In this document: one piece after another, positions 32,311-42,154 of the stretch
Position numbering within the stretch: the first letter of the stretch is position 1
Layout of the letters: each line of letters starts with the position of its first letter
Source: Klebsiella electrica
GTDB taxonomy: Bacteria > Pseudomonadota > Gammaproteobacteria > Enterobacterales > Enterobacteriaceae
DNA length: 64,000 nucleotides
Direction of reading: 5' to 3'
NCBI RefSeq assembly: GCF_006711645.1
Contig: NZ_CP041247.1
Span: 1,922,001-1,986,000, forward strand
Notes under the pieces: generated by a model
Told to the model about the DNA's origin: nothing
The model's database searches: none
Seen by the model: only the letters and a program-made list of their open reading frames with translations
Program-made: the position numbers and the translations under genes

Positions 32311-32339
32311 AGCCAATGAACCTGGCGGGTTCATTGGCT
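32311..32339. terminator. hairpin between lpxM and the response regulator
   Basis: A perfect 12-bp stem (agccaatgaacc / ggttcattggct) spans the stop codon of the convergent regulator gene (complement of 32331-32333). There is no T-run on either side, so its strength as a terminator is uncertain. Confidence 0.55.
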
Positions 32340-33047
32340 GTATTGTCGGAGTAAAGCCATATGCTCGCTTATCAACCGGTAGCGGTATTCCGGGCGGCCG
32401 GTGAGACCATAGTGGTTATTGGTGAAGAGAATCCCCGTCTTTTCCAGCCAGATTAAATACTTACGGCACGAAACTCTGGAGATTTGCAGTGCGTTGGCTG
32501 TCTCATTGGTTGAAAAAGCGTTCTCCTGATGGCTATCAATCCATTGGCACACCAGGCGCAGCGTTTGCGGCGTTAATCCTTTAGGTAAGCGGCGGGTGTT
32601 ATCCGGGCGCTGAATACCGCTGCGCAGTAAATCGTCAACATCGGACTGCTCGAAGCAGGATTTGGCGTGTTGCAGTTCGCGTCGTTTGCGCCAAGTCAGC
32701 AGCGCCTCTTCAAAGCGCGGGAACTGAAACGGTTTAATTAAGTAATCCACCACGCCATAGTGCATCGCCGTCTGGACGGTTGCCGCATCCGCGGCGGAGG
32801 TAATCATGATTGCATCGATGCTGCGGGCGCTGGTACGCAGGGTGGGCAGCAGATCCAGCCCACTCTCTTGCTGCATATACACATCCAGCAGGACCAAATC
32901 GATCGCGGGCGTATGATTCAGCATCTGCTCGGCTTCCCCCAGCGTTGAGGCGATACCGCAGCAGCGAAAGTCGGCGACCCGGCTGATAAACAGCCGGTTC
33001 AGCTCCGCAACCATCGAATCATCATCCACAATAAGCACATTGAACAT
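32331..33047 (-). CDS. CitB/DcuR-type response regulator, orphan
   Basis: A 238-residue regulator close to E. coli DcuR in length and sequence. The receiver domain has the acidic pocket at D8-D10, the phosphorylation site D55 (LVLLDVYM) and the conserved lysine in YLIKPFQ near residue 105. The C-terminal DNA-binding half includes RRLPKGLTPQTLR and ISRVSCRKYLIWLEKTG, a helix-turn-helix of the CitB family. Members normally pair with a membrane kinase sensing di- or tricarboxylates, but none is encoded here. It is the last gene behind the AEC permease and the malic enzyme. I infer control of this locus, perhaps through a kinase encoded elsewhere. Confidence 0.85.
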   Translation of the reverse strand: MFNVLIVDDDSMVAELNRLFISRVADFRCCGIASTLGEAEQMLNHTPAIDLVLLDVYMQQESGLDLLPTLRTSARSIDAIMITSAADAATVQTAMHYGVVDYLIKPFQFPRFEEALLTWRKRRELQHAKSCFEQSDVDDLLRSGIQRPDNTRRLPKGLTPQTLRLVCQWIDSHQENAFSTNETANALQISRVSCRKYLIWLEKTGILFTNNHYGLTGRPEYRYRLISEHMALLRQYSQ

Positions 33048-33126
33048 GCGCGGTTCCTTAGACTATCGGGAAGCATGGGAGTCGACGTCTGGATGCTTCC
33101 CGCAGGTTTAATGAAGGACGGTGTGG

Positions 33127-34812
33127 CTACAGCGATGAACGCTTATAGGAGGTGTAACGCGCGTGCCAGAACGTTTTATCAATATTGGCGATCAGCTCTT
33201 CCTCGCTGAGTTTGGCGGCGACGCCTTCGGCCTGGGCCACCAGGGCGACATCAAGGGCGATGGCCCGGGAAATCATCTCAATATCTTCCACCGCCGGTAA
33301 TAATCCGCCTTTGCCGGTGGTGGCTAACGGCGAGTGGGCCGCCAGCGTTTTACTGCAGGTAATCAGCATGGCTTCGGTGACGCGCTCCGCTTTGACCGCC
33401 AGGATACCTAACCCCAGACCGGGGAAAATATAGGCGTTGTTGCACTGCGTGATATCATAGGTCTCACCCTGGCAAAACACCGGTTCAAACGGGCTACCGG
33501 TGGCGATCAGCGCGCTGCCCTGGGTCCATTCGAGCAATTCTTTCGGCTGCGCTTCGGCACGGGAGGTCGGATTAGAGAGTGGCATCACAATTGGCCGCGG
33601 GCAGTGGCGGTGCATTTCTTTGATAATCTCTTCACTGAACAGACCCGGCTGGCCGGAGACGCCAATGAGTACGGTCGGGTGCACATTGCGCACGACATCC
33701 ATCAACGACAGGTTGGCAGACGTCACATCCCAGTGGGCAATGGTGTCTCGCGGCGTCACGAGGCTTTGCTGAAAATCGAGCAGATTGGGCATCTCGTCGG
33801 TCAGTAAACCAAAACGATCGACCATGAAGACCTTGTTGCGGGCTTCTTTCTCCGACAAACCATCATCCACCATCAGCGCAATAATTTTTTCGGCAATCCC
33901 GCAGCCGGCGGAGCCGCCGCCGAGGAAAACAACCCGCTGGTCGCGTATACGGGTGCCTGCCACTGCGGCGGCGGCAATCAGCGTACCGGTGGTGACGGCG
34001 GCTGTGCCCTGGATGTCATCGTTGAAGCAGCACAGCTGGTTGCGATAACGTTTAAGCAGGCGGCCGGCATTCTTCTGGGCAAAATCTTCAAATTGCAGCA
34101 GGACATGCGGCCAGCGACGTTTTACCGCATCGACAAACATATCCATAAACTCCATATACTGATCGTCGTTAATGCGCGGATGACGCCAGCCCATATACAG
34201 CGGGTCTTCCAGGTGCTTCGCATTGTTGGTTCCGACATCGAGCATCACAGGTAGCGTCGATGCAGGATGAATGCCGCCGCAGGCGGTATACAGCGAGAGT
34301 TTGCCAATCGGAATCCCCATCCCGCCGATCCCCTGATCGCCCAGACCAAGAATACGCTCGCCGTCGGTGACGACGATCACCTGAATATCGTTGCGGGAGA
34401 AGCTTTGCAGCATCTCATCAATGTGATGGCGGTTAGGCCAGGAAATAAACAGACCGCGCCCGCGGCGATAAATCTCGGAGAAGTGTTCGCAGGCTTCTCC
34501 AACGGTTGGCGTATAAATGACCGGCAGCATCTCTTTCATATGGCTGCGCAGCAAATGATAAAAGAGCGTCTCGTTAGTATCCTGAATATTCCGCAGATAG
34601 ATATGCCGGGAAATGTCACGCTTAAATTCACTGAACTGCTTCCACGCGCGATCCGTCTGTTCTTCGATGGTTTCGACATTATGCGGCAGTAATCCCTGAA
34701 GATTAAAAGCCGTTCTTTCCCCCTCGGTAAAAGCGAGTCCTTTATTTAATAGCGGATTTTCCAGCAGAACTGCGCCATTGTAAGGGGTATATAATGTTTC
34801 TTTGGCTAACAT
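33127..34812 (-). CDS. NAD-type malic enzyme (MaeA-like)
   Basis: A 561-residue malic enzyme that oxidatively decarboxylates malate to pyruvate. The substrate region [23 protein letters not shown] (about residues 98-120) and the nucleotide-binding motif [17 protein letters not shown] (about residue 305) are intact. Its size suits the NAD-dependent MaeA/SfcA group. I choose the ATG at 34812 because AGGAG lies at proper distance; the in-frame codon 18 bases upstream has no such site. It is placed between an AEC permease and a DcuR-like regulator, suggesting a dedicated malate-use operon separate from a housekeeping maeA, whose presence elsewhere cannot be judged. Confidence 0.88.
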   Translation of the reverse strand: MLAKETLYTPYNGAVLLENPLLNKGLAFTEGERTAFNLQGLLPHNVETIEEQTDRAWKQFSEFKRDISRHIYLRNIQDTNETLFYHLLRSHMKEMLPVIYTPTVGEACEHFSEIYRRGRGLFISWPNRHHIDEMLQSFSRNDIQVIVVTDGERILGLGDQGIGGMGIPIGKLSLYTACGGIHPASTLPVMLDVGTNNAKHLEDPLYMGWRHPRINDDQYMEFMDMFVDAVKRRWPHVLLQFEDFAQKNAGRLLKRYRNQLCCFNDDIQGTAAVTTGTLIAAAAVAGTRIRDQRVVFLGGGSAGCGIAEKIIALMVDDGLSEKEARNKVFMVDRFGLLTDEMPNLLDFQQSLVTPRDTIAHWDVTSANLSLMDVVRNVHPTVLIGVSGQPGLFSEEIIKEMHRHCPRPIVMPLSNPTSRAEAQPKELLEWTQGSALIATGSPFEPVFCQGETYDITQCNNAYIFPGLGLGILAVKAERVTEAMLITCSKTLAAHSPLATTGKGGLLPAVEDIEMISRAIALDVALVAQAEGVAAKLSEEELIANIDKTFWHARYTSYKRSSL

Positions 34813-34885
34813 TTCGTGACTCCTGAACATTGTTTAAATAAATACAGGTTTAACCCGGTAAATACTATTTCGCCGGGGACGGCAG

Positions 34886-35833
34886 TTAAGAAATTAAATA
34901 AATCATGATGCCTTCGGTAACCACCCCAATGGCGGTGCCGAGTAAAATTGAGGATGAGGCCGGTTCAATATAGGTATCGCTGCGTAGCGCAAACATTCCG
35001 GCGGCGATGGCCGAAGGGGTTGCGCCAATAATAATGACCTGCTGCATCAGCGTGTGGCTAAGACCGAAAGCCAGGCCTGCCACGGCCATCATGGCGGGCT
35101 GAATCAGATTTTTAATACTGATGTTGGTGCAGGTCTGAATATTGACCGTCGGGCGTTCTCCATAAAACAGCAGACCAAGCGCGAACAGCGACAGGCCGCC
35201 GGCAATTTTCCCGACCATTTCAATCGGCATGCTGAGCATATGCGGCAGCTGTACGCCAGCAAGGCTCAGCAGCACCCCGGTGATGGGAATCCAGACGATA
35301 GGGTTTCTGATAGCCTTCATCAGGTTTTGCGCAATCAGCTTACCGGCATGAATATCCTCTCCATCATCAGCGGCATGTTTATCGCCCATACGAATCAGGA
35401 TTATCGTCAGGGGAATCATGAAGACGCTGGTGATTAAGTTGCCGATAAGCACGCCAAGAAACCCTTCAGGCCCAATCAGGACGGCAAGGACCGGCGCGCC
35501 GAAATAGGCCATATCAGGAAATGCGCATACCAGGGACTGGAGTGCGCTGGTTTTGATATCATGGCGGAAAACGTAGCGCGAGATCAGCAGGGTAAGAAAA
35601 TAGGACCCCATCAGGCCAATCACTAATACGGCCATAAAGGCGAAGTTTTTAATTTTATCCGGGTTGGTATTTAACGCCCCAATAAAAAGATGAAAGGGCA
35701 GAGCAAACCGGATGACGACGGTGGCTAACACCGAGGCGTCTTCACGACGGGTATAGCCTAACTTACCGCTGAGCCAACCGAGTAACATGATAAACACTAA
35801 TGGGAACAATGATTGCAATAGCAGCGTAGGCAT
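34886..35833 (-). CDS. AEC-family permease, probable malate/malonate carrier
   Basis: A 315-residue membrane protein with about ten hydrophobic segments and the auxin efflux carrier family layout. Typical elements are the start MPTLLLQSLFPLVFIMLLGW, FPDMAYFGAPVLAVLIGPEG near residue 105 and the C-terminal ATPSAIAAGMFALR. AEC members in bacteria carry malonate (MdcF) or malate (MleP). Malate is favoured here by the adjacent malic enzyme gene. It is the first gene of the three-gene unit and is divergent from a 2HCT transporter. Confidence 0.85.
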   Translation of the reverse strand: MPTLLLQSLFPLVFIMLLGWLSGKLGYTRREDASVLATVVIRFALPFHLFIGALNTNPDKIKNFAFMAVLVIGLMGSYFLTLLISRYVFRHDIKTSALQSLVCAFPDMAYFGAPVLAVLIGPEGFLGVLIGNLITSVFMIPLTIILIRMGDKHAADDGEDIHAGKLIAQNLMKAIRNPIVWIPITGVLLSLAGVQLPHMLSMPIEMVGKIAGGLSLFALGLLFYGERPTVNIQTCTNISIKNLIQPAMMAVAGLAFGLSHTLMQQVIIIGATPSAIAAGMFALRSDTYIEPASSSILLGTAIGVVTEGIMIYLIS

Positions 35834-35902
35834 AAATTATCCTGAAAATAGTGTGTAGGGTTCGTTGTGTTTTTTAATCTAGCGATCCCCTATGGTATGA
35901 AA

Positions 35903-35918
35903 GGTGATTGAAATCACA
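35903..35918. promoter_or_regulatory. CRP site in the divergent malate/citrate region
   Basis: GGTGATTGAAATCACA matches the TGTGA-N6-TCACA consensus at all but one position. It lies about 70 bp upstream of the AEC permease start, in the 424-bp divergent region that holds no gene. cAMP-dependent expression of the permease operon is inferred. Confidence 0.75.
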
Positions 35919-36200
35919 GTGGCGGTTGTTTAAATAATTTCGCTTTGGGAACTTTACTTACAAATGCGACCTCAGCGATTAACTCCTTGTTTTTCATGGT
36001 TGCGGATAACTAAATGTTGTGATGAATAACTTTAACTACGCCGTGATAATTTAAATTACTTAAAGTGGACTTTCTAACTCAGTCACAAAGTCGTGAGCGC
36101 AGTCTGTTATTTTCTTTTTTAACGGAAAGCCCTGTGCTACCGTTTTTATGTTTTTAATTCGAATACCTCTTCATTTTTTGCTTTTTATTATTATTTGACT

Positions 36201-36220
36201 GCGCAATTTTAATATTGCGC
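36201..36220 (+). promoter_or_regulatory. perfect inverted repeat upstream of the 2HCT gene
   Basis: GCGCAAT and ATTGCGC (7-bp arms, 6-bp spacer, tttaat) form a perfect dyad 37 bases before the start codon. A TTGACT hexamer lies directly upstream (36195-36200). It could be an operator or a 5'-leader hairpin. The regulator is not known. Confidence 0.45.
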
Positions 36221-36257
36221 GACGACCCTACGCCATCTATCACAATGCAGGTGAAAC

Positions 36258-37601
36258 ATGAAAAATAATTCACTCAACCATCCGGTAGAACAAACGCACT
36301 CGAGCGGGCAAGCTCCACGCTTCTTATCCAATGTTTCCAACGTTGACGTCGGCGCCGTACCTTTAACGTTGTTTGTCGGTATCGCGACGATTGTCGCTGT
36401 CTCTGCAATGGCGGGACTACTGCCAAAGAATATGATTGGCGGACTGGCGGTCATCATGACCCTCGGATTCGCTCTGGCCAAAATCGGGCGAATGGTACCG
36501 GTGCTTAAAGATATCGGCGGCCCGGCCATTTTGTGTCTGATGATGCCGTCGGTACTGGTCTATTTCGGGGCGTTTGATCCCCATACGCTGAGCACCGTGC
36601 ATCTGTTGATGAAAGAGGCCAATTTACTCTATTTTGTCATCGCCTGCCTGGTGGTCGGCAGTATTCTGGGCATGAACAGAACCATTCTTATTCAGGGTAT
36701 GGTGCGCATGTTCGTTCCGCTGATTGTGGGGACCGGGGCGGCGATCGCGACGGGTCTGCTGGTGGGGAGCCTGTTCGGCTACAGCATATACCATACCTTC
36801 TTCTTTATTATTGTGCCGATTATCGGCGGCGGCATTGGGGAAGGGATCCTGCCGCTGTCGCTGGCATATTCTGCGATCCTCGGGCAAACGCCGGACGTGT
36901 ATGTCGCGCAGCTGGCACCTGCCGCGGTAGTAGGGAACATTTTCGCCATCATCTGCGCGGGCTTTCTGGCACGCCTGGGTGTCCGCCGCCCGGCGCTGTC
37001 CGGCGACGGCATGTTGATTCGTAGCCATGATGATAACCACGTTTTCTCGCAGTCGCAGGGAGGGCAGTCCACCGACTTCCAGCTGATGGGAGCCGGGTTG
37101 TTAATGATCTGCGCATTTTTCATCGTTGGCGGGTTGCTGGAGAAAGTGCTGCATATTCCGGGACCGGTATTGATGATTCTGGCCGCCGTCCTGTGCAAAT
37201 ACAGCAAAATTATCCCCGCCGCGATGGAGCTGGGGGCGCACAGCTGCTACAAATTCGTCTCCGCAGCTCTCGTCTGGCCGCTGATGATCGGTCTTGGAAT
37301 GCTGTATGTCCCGCTGGAGAGCGTGGTTTCCGTCTTCTCCATCGGCTATGTCGTCGTGTGCGGTTCCATCGTCATTGCCATGGCGTTGAGCGGGTTTTTC
37401 ATCGCTTCCCGGTTGAATATGTATCCCGTTGAAGCGGCGATCGTCACCAGTTGCCACAGCGGGCTGGGCGGCACCGGGGATGTGGCGATACTCTCGGCAT
37501 CGAATCGCATGTCGCTGATGCCGTTTGCACAGATTGCCACCCGTATTGGCGGTGCTTCAACGGTGATCGCGGCGACGCTGCTGCTGAGCTGGATTGTCTG
37601 A
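36258..37601 (+). CDS. 2-hydroxycarboxylate transporter (CitS/MaeN family)
   Basis: A 447-residue inner-membrane symporter of the 2HCT family, which moves citrate, malate or related acids with Na+ or H+. The two family re-entrant motifs are present: IGGGIGEGILPLSLAYS near residue 191 and SGLGGTGDVAILSASNRM near residue 401. The conserved arginine stretch FAQIATRIGGA follows near residue 425. CitS from Klebsiella is the model member. The malic enzyme and DcuR-type regulator opposite suggest malate or citrate, undecided from sequence. AGGTG precedes the ATG. Confidence 0.88.
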   Translation: MKNNSLNHPVEQTHSSGQAPRFLSNVSNVDVGAVPLTLFVGIATIVAVSAMAGLLPKNMIGGLAVIMTLGFALAKIGRMVPVLKDIGGPAILCLMMPSVLVYFGAFDPHTLSTVHLLMKEANLLYFVIACLVVGSILGMNRTILIQGMVRMFVPLIVGTGAAIATGLLVGSLFGYSIYHTFFFIIVPIIGGGIGEGILPLSLAYSAILGQTPDVYVAQLAPAAVVGNIFAIICAGFLARLGVRRPALSGDGMLIRSHDDNHVFSQSQGGQSTDFQLMGAGLLMICAFFIVGGLLEKVLHIPGPVLMILAAVLCKYSKIIPAAMELGAHSCYKFVSAALVWPLMIGLGMLYVPLESVVSVFSIGYVVVCGSIVIAMALSGFFIASRLNMYPVEAAIVTSCHSGLGGTGDVAILSASNRMSLMPFAQIATRIGGASTVIAATLLLSWIV

Positions 37602-37609
37602 TTAAGGAT

Positions 37610-37640
37610 AAAAAAACCTGCCAGCATCAGGCTGGCAGGT
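37610..37640 (-). terminator. pykA rho-independent terminator
   Basis: A perfect 10-bp stem (acctgccagc / gctggcaggt) with a 5-nt loop ends in a T-run when read on the - strand, as expected for pykA. The 2HCT gene stops just beyond it. Confidence 0.85.
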
Positions 37641-37663
37641 AGGGGGGCACGATGGGGGCGGTA

Positions 37664-39106
37664 TTACTCGACGGTCAGAATACGCGTGGTGTTGGTGCTG
37701 CCGATGGTGCTCATGACGTCACCCTGAGTGACGATAACGAGGTCACCCGAAACCAGATAGCCTTTATCGCGCAGCAGGTTCACCGCATCGTGCGCCGCAG
37801 CGACGCCGTCGTTGGTGCTGTCGAAGTAAACCGGCGTTACGCCGCGATACAAGGCGGTCAGGTTCAGGGTATGTTCATGGCGGGAGAGGGCGAAAATGGG
37901 CAGGCCAGAGCTAATGCGTGAAGTCATCAGCGCGGTACGACCCGACTCGGTCATGGTGATGATCGCGGTGACGCCTTTCAGGTGGTTCGCCGCATACATC
38001 GCTGACATGGCAATCGCCTCTTCAACGTTGTCGAACTGGACATCCAGGCGGTGCTTGGACACGTTGAGGGTCGGGATTTTTTCTGCGCCCAGACAGACGC
38101 GCGCCATCGCGGCCACGGTTTCCGACGGATACTGGCCAGCGGCGGTTTCCGCTGAGAGCATCACGGCATCGGTACCGTCGAGGACGGCGTTGGCGACGTC
38201 CATGACTTCCGCGCGGGTTGGCATCGGGTTAGTAATCATCGACTCCATCATCTGAGTCGCGGTGATGACCGAACGGTTCAACTGACGGGCGCGGCGGATC
38301 AGCGCTTTCTGAATACCCACCAGTTCCGGGTCGCCGATTTCAACGCCAAGGTCGCCACGGGCAACCATCACGACGTCAGAGGCCAGAATAACATCGTCCA
38401 TCGCGTCCTGATCGCAAACCGCTTCCGCACGCTCGACTTTCGCCACGATACTGGCATCGCAACCGGCTTCGCGCGCCAGACGGCGGGCATAGTTCAGGTC
38501 TTCGCCACAGCGTGGGAAGGAGACGGCCAGGTAATCAACGCCGATTTTCGCCGCGGTGACGATGTCCGCTTTGTCTTTCTCCGTCAGCGCTTCAGCGGAC
38601 AGGCCGCCACCCAGTTTGTTGATGCCTTTATTGTTTGACAGCGGTCCGCCGACGGTGACCTCGGTGAACACTTTCAGACCCCGAACTTCGACCACTTTCA
38701 GCTGTACGCGGCCATCGTCCAGCAGCAGGATATCGCCAGGCACGACGTCCGCCGGCAGGCCTTTATAATCAATACCGACTTTCTCTTTGTCGCCTTCGCC
38801 TTTAGCCAGCTCTGCATCAAGCAGGAATTTGTCGCCGATATTAAGAAAAATTTTACCTTCTTTGAAGGTGGAAACGCGAATTTTGGGGCCTTGCAGATCG
38901 CCCAGGATGGCCACATGACGGCCCAGTTTTGCCGCGATTTGACGGACTTTATCCGCCCGCATCTGATGATCTTCCGGGGTACCGTGAGAGAAGTTCATAC
39001 GTACTACGTTAGCGCCTGCGGCGATCACCTTTTCAAGGTTGTTATCACGATCGGTTGCCGGGCCTAAGGTCGTTACGATTTTGGTTCTGCGAAGCCTTCT
39101 GGACAT
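37664..39106 (-). CDS. pykA: Pyruvate kinase II
   Basis: A 480-residue AMP-activated pyruvate kinase isozyme that turns PEP and ADP into pyruvate and ATP. It opens [19 protein letters not shown] and contains the signature region [12 protein letters not shown] near residue 243 and the effector domain at the C-terminus. Length and sequence match PykA rather than PykF. It lies downstream of hexR on the same strand, and an own promoter region of about 125 bp separates them. Confidence 0.97.
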   Translation of the reverse strand: MSRRLRRTKIVTTLGPATDRDNNLEKVIAAGANVVRMNFSHGTPEDHQMRADKVRQIAAKLGRHVAILGDLQGPKIRVSTFKEGKIFLNIGDKFLLDAELAKGEGDKEKVGIDYKGLPADVVPGDILLLDDGRVQLKVVEVRGLKVFTEVTVGGPLSNNKGINKLGGGLSAEALTEKDKADIVTAAKIGVDYLAVSFPRCGEDLNYARRLAREAGCDASIVAKVERAEAVCDQDAMDDVILASDVVMVARGDLGVEIGDPELVGIQKALIRRARQLNRSVITATQMMESMITNPMPTRAEVMDVANAVLDGTDAVMLSAETAAGQYPSETVAAMARVCLGAEKIPTLNVSKHRLDVQFDNVEEAIAMSAMYAANHLKGVTAIITMTESGRTALMTSRISSGLPIFALSRHEHTLNLTALYRGVTPVYFDSTNDGVAAAHDAVNLLRDKGYLVSGDLVIVTQGDVMSTIGSTNTTRILTVE

Positions 39107-39232
39107 GTAATACTCCGTTGACTAAAACAACTTTGGTGTTGCGTGAACATGGAATCGGCTGTGCCGGCCAGCAATGTCGCTATGCCGGAACGTAACCGAA
39201 GGTGTAATGGGTCACTACCTAATTATCAAGTT

Positions 39233-40102
39233 TTATGGGTTATCGCTGTGTACAGGCAGTTCTTTATCAAAACGCGATTCTTTCAATGCTTCCTTGACCC
39301 TCTTCAAGTTATCTCTGAATTTCGCTCCCCGACGGAGGGTAAAGCCGGTGGCCAGCACATCTATCACCGTCAACTGGGCAAGACGTGAAACCATGGGCAT
39401 ATAGATATCCGTATCTTCGGGGACATCAAGCGTAATCGACAACGTCGCCTCTCGCGCCAGCGGGGTCCCAGGTGATGTAATGGCGATGACCATGGCATCG
39501 TTTTCACGCGCCAACCGCGCCAGTTCGACCTGGCTTTTCGTCCGGCCAGTATGTGAGATAATCACGACCACGTCATCATCATTGCAATTCATACAACTCA
39601 TGCGTTGCAGGACAATGTCGTCGGAGTAGATAACCGGAACGTTAAAACGGAAAAATTTGTTCATGGCGTCATGCGCGACGGCGGCCGAAGAGCCGAGGCC
39701 AAAGAAGGCAATTTTCTTGGCCTGCGTCAGAAGGTCGACGGCGCGATTCACCGCTGACATATCGAGAGAGTGGTGGACCTGATCTAAACTGGCCATGGCG
39801 GACGCGAAAATTTTTCCCGTATAGGACTCTACGCTGTCGTCTTCATCGACATTGCGGTTAACATAGAGAGTACCGTGTGCCAGGCTTTGTGCCAGGTGAA
39901 GTTTAAAATCGGGAAAGCCGCGGGTTTCCAGGCTCCGGCAAAAGCGGTTAACGGTCGGTTCGCTGACGCCCGCCTCCAGCGCCAGGGCCGCAATGCTTGA
40001 ATGAATCGCCTGAGCAGGCGTAGCAAGAATGACTTCCGCCACTTTGCGTTCGGATTTGCTAAGGTGTTCCAGTCGGGACTGGATTTTTTCCAGCATGTTC
40101 AT
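39233..40102 (-). CDS. hexR: Transcriptional regulator HexR
   Basis: A 289-residue RpiR-family repressor with an N-terminal helix-turn-helix (AALALEAGVSEPTVNRFCRSL near residue 38) and a C-terminal SIS domain that binds phosphosugars (FFGLGSSAAVAHDAMNKF and ISHTGRTKSQVELA). HexR controls central carbon genes such as zwf and responds to KDPG, the Edd product. I use the ATG at 40102 (MNMLEKIQ), as in E. coli; a start 12 codons upstream is possible. It is divergent from zwf, with a HexR box in the 355-bp gap. Confidence 0.96.
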   Translation of the reverse strand: MNMLEKIQSRLEHLSKSERKVAEVILATPAQAIHSSIAALALEAGVSEPTVNRFCRSLETRGFPDFKLHLAQSLAHGTLYVNRNVDEDDSVESYTGKIFASAMASLDQVHHSLDMSAVNRAVDLLTQAKKIAFFGLGSSAAVAHDAMNKFFRFNVPVIYSDDIVLQRMSCMNCNDDDVVVIISHTGRTKSQVELARLARENDAMVIAITSPGTPLAREATLSITLDVPEDTDIYMPMVSRLAQLTVIDVLATGFTLRRGAKFRDNLKRVKEALKESRFDKELPVHSDNP

Positions 40103-40396
40103 GGGTAACGGAGCGCTCATCAGTGGAAGCGATTTCATTAATGGATGAAATCATCAGGCGTTTTAGCAAGAATATACCTCTCCGTTATGACAAGCGGGGA
40201 AGAATAACGTTAAAAAATGTTGTTTTTTTTCATTACATGATCAGAGTCGTATTTTATTAACCTGAAACCGGTCGTAAGAACGAACAAGTCTGGCCGTTTG
40301 CCTGAATAGTCATCGGAAGTTTTCGCCACGTGCGGTTTAACGTCGGGAATGGCGGCCTGAGGGTTTCGGGAAGTTCGTAAACACAGTACAGTGTAG

Positions 40397-40411
40397 TGTA
40401 AGAAAATTACA
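40397..40411 (+). promoter_or_regulatory. HexR operator upstream of zwf
   Basis: TGTAAGAAAATTACA fits the palindromic HexR consensus TGTAA-N5-TTACA exactly and lies 46 bases before the zwf start. A poor MarA/SoxS-like box at 40317-40336 (- strand orientation) is also seen but not counted. The rest of the gap 40103-40396 shows no gene. Confidence 0.85.
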
Positions 40412-40457
40412 AATATAGCCTGGCATAAGCACCAGTCTATCAACTGAGGAGAATGAC

Positions 40458-41933
40458 ATGGCGGTAACGCAAACGGCCCAGGCATGCGATCTGGTCATTT
40501 TCGGCGCTAAGGGTGACCTGGCGCGTCGTAAATTGTTGCCTTCCCTGTATCAGCTTGAAAAAGCTGGCCAGATCAACCCGGAGACCCGGATTATCGGGGT
40601 CGGACGTGCTGACTGGGATAAAGATGCTTACACCAGGGTCGTACGTGAGGCGCTTGAAACCTTCATGAAGGAAAAGATTGATGAAGGTTTGTGGGAAACC
40701 CTGAGCGGACGTCTGGATTTTTGTAACCTTGATGTGAACGATACCAAAGCGTTTTCCCGTCTGGGCAAAATGCTGGATCAGGAAAAACGTGTCACCATCA
40801 ACTATTTCGCGATGCCGCCGAGCACCTTTGGTGCCATTTGCAAAGGCCTCGGTGAAGCCAAACTGAACGCCAAACCTGCGCGCGTGGTGATGGAAAAACC
40901 GCTGGGTACCTCTCTGGATACTTCTCGCGAGATCAACGACCAGGTCGGCGAATTCTTTGAAGAGTGTCAGGTTTACCGTATTGACCATTATCTTGGCAAA
41001 GAAACGGTGCTCAACCTGCTGGCGCTGCGCTTTGCGAACTCCCTGTTTGTCAATAACTGGGACAGCCGCACGATCGACCACGTCGAAATCACCGTCGCGG
41101 AAGAAGTGGGCATCGAAGGCCGCTGGGGTTACTTCGATCAGGCCGGGCAAATGCGCGACATGATCCAGAACCACCTGCTGCAAATTCTGTGCATGATAGC
41201 GATGTCGCCGCCGTCAGACCTCACTGCCGACAGCATTCGCGATGAAAAAGTAAAAGTGCTGAAGTCACTGCGCCGTATCGACCGTTCCAACGTGCGTGAG
41301 AAAACGGTCCGCGGTCAGTACACCGCCGGCTTCGCCCAGGGTAAAAAAGTCCCGGGCTACCTCGAAGAAGAGGGGGCGAACAAATCCAGCAATACCGAGA
41401 CCTTCGTGGCTATCCGCGTGGATATCGATAACTGGCGCTGGGCCGGCGTGCCGTTCTACCTGCGTACCGGTAAACGTCTGCCGACCAAATGCTCTGAAGT
41501 GGTGGTGTATTTCAAAAGCCCCGAGCTGAACCTGTTTAAAGAGAACTGGCAGGAGCTGCCGCAGAACAAGCTGACGATTCGTCTGCAGCCGGATGAGGGG
41601 GTGGATATTCAGGTACTCAACAAAGTGCCGGGGCTTGACCACAAACACAATCTGCAGATAACCAAGCTGGACCTGAGCTATTCAGAAACCTTCAACCAGA
41701 CTCACCTGGCGGATGCCTATGAACGTCTGCTGCTGGAAACCATGCGCGGTATCCAGGCGCTGTTCGTGCGTCGCGATGAGGTCGAAGAGGCGTGGAAGTG
41801 GGTTGACTCCATTACTGAAGCCTGGGCTGCCGATCGCGATGCGCCGAAGCCTTACCAGGCTGGTACCTGGGGACCGGTCGCTTCGGTGGCGATGATCACC
41901 CGTGACGGTCGTTCCTGGAACGAATTTGAATAG
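40458..41933 (+). CDS. zwf: Glucose-6-phosphate dehydrogenase
   Basis: This enzyme oxidises glucose-6-phosphate with NADP+, feeding the oxidative pentose phosphate and Entner-Doudoroff routes. The 491-residue protein has the dinucleotide motif GAKGDLARR (17-25) and the active-site signature RIDHYLGKE (174-182). It starts after GAGGAG. A HexR box lies in its promoter, and a strong terminator and a GntR-like operator follow before edd. Confidence 0.98.
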   Translation: MAVTQTAQACDLVIFGAKGDLARRKLLPSLYQLEKAGQINPETRIIGVGRADWDKDAYTRVVREALETFMKEKIDEGLWETLSGRLDFCNLDVNDTKAFSRLGKMLDQEKRVTINYFAMPPSTFGAICKGLGEAKLNAKPARVVMEKPLGTSLDTSREINDQVGEFFEECQVYRIDHYLGKETVLNLLALRFANSLFVNNWDSRTIDHVEITVAEEVGIEGRWGYFDQAGQMRDMIQNHLLQILCMIAMSPPSDLTADSIRDEKVKVLKSLRRIDRSNVREKTVRGQYTAGFAQGKKVPGYLEEEGANKSSNTETFVAIRVDIDNWRWAGVPFYLRTGKRLPTKCSEVVVYFKSPELNLFKENWQELPQNKLTIRLQPDEGVDIQVLNKVPGLDHKHNLQITKLDLSYSETFNQTHLADAYERLLLETMRGIQALFVRRDEVEEAWKWVDSITEAWAADRDAPKPYQAGTWGPVASVAMITRDGRSWNEFE

Positions 41934-41956
41934 TGCGGATGTTATCCGGATGGGTT

Positions 41957-41972
41957 ATTTTACCGGTAACAT
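41957..41972 (+). promoter_or_regulatory. GntR operator upstream of edd
   Basis: ATTTTACCGGTAACAT is one base off the palindromic GntR operator ATGTTACCGGTAACAT. GntR represses edd-eda in E. coli until gluconate is present. Here the operator lies upstream of the zwf terminator, 182 bases before the edd start. Confidence 0.75.
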
Positions 41973-42009
41973 GATCTGACGCAGCAAGTCGCATAATTTT
42001 TGCTCTTTT

Positions 42010-42045
42010 AAGCCCCGGGAGGATTCACCCCCGGGGCTTTTTTTA
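42010..42045 (+). terminator. zwf rho-independent terminator
   Basis: A 9-bp GC stem (agccccggg / cccggggct) with a 10-nt loop and a seven-T run lies between the GntR operator and the edd start. Confidence 0.9.
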
Positions 42046-42154
42046 TTACACTGCGAACAGATATTTTGCCGCTGAGCTGCAGTATTGGTGCCTTTCACCT
42101 TTTAAGAAGTTGTTAAAATGCTGTGGCCGGACAGATAAAAATTCAGGAGCCTTT

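Noticed and set aside
40317..40336. MarA/SoxS box upstream of zwf
   Set aside because: Several key positions do not match, although zwf is SoxS-controlled in E. coli. Not strong enough to annotate.
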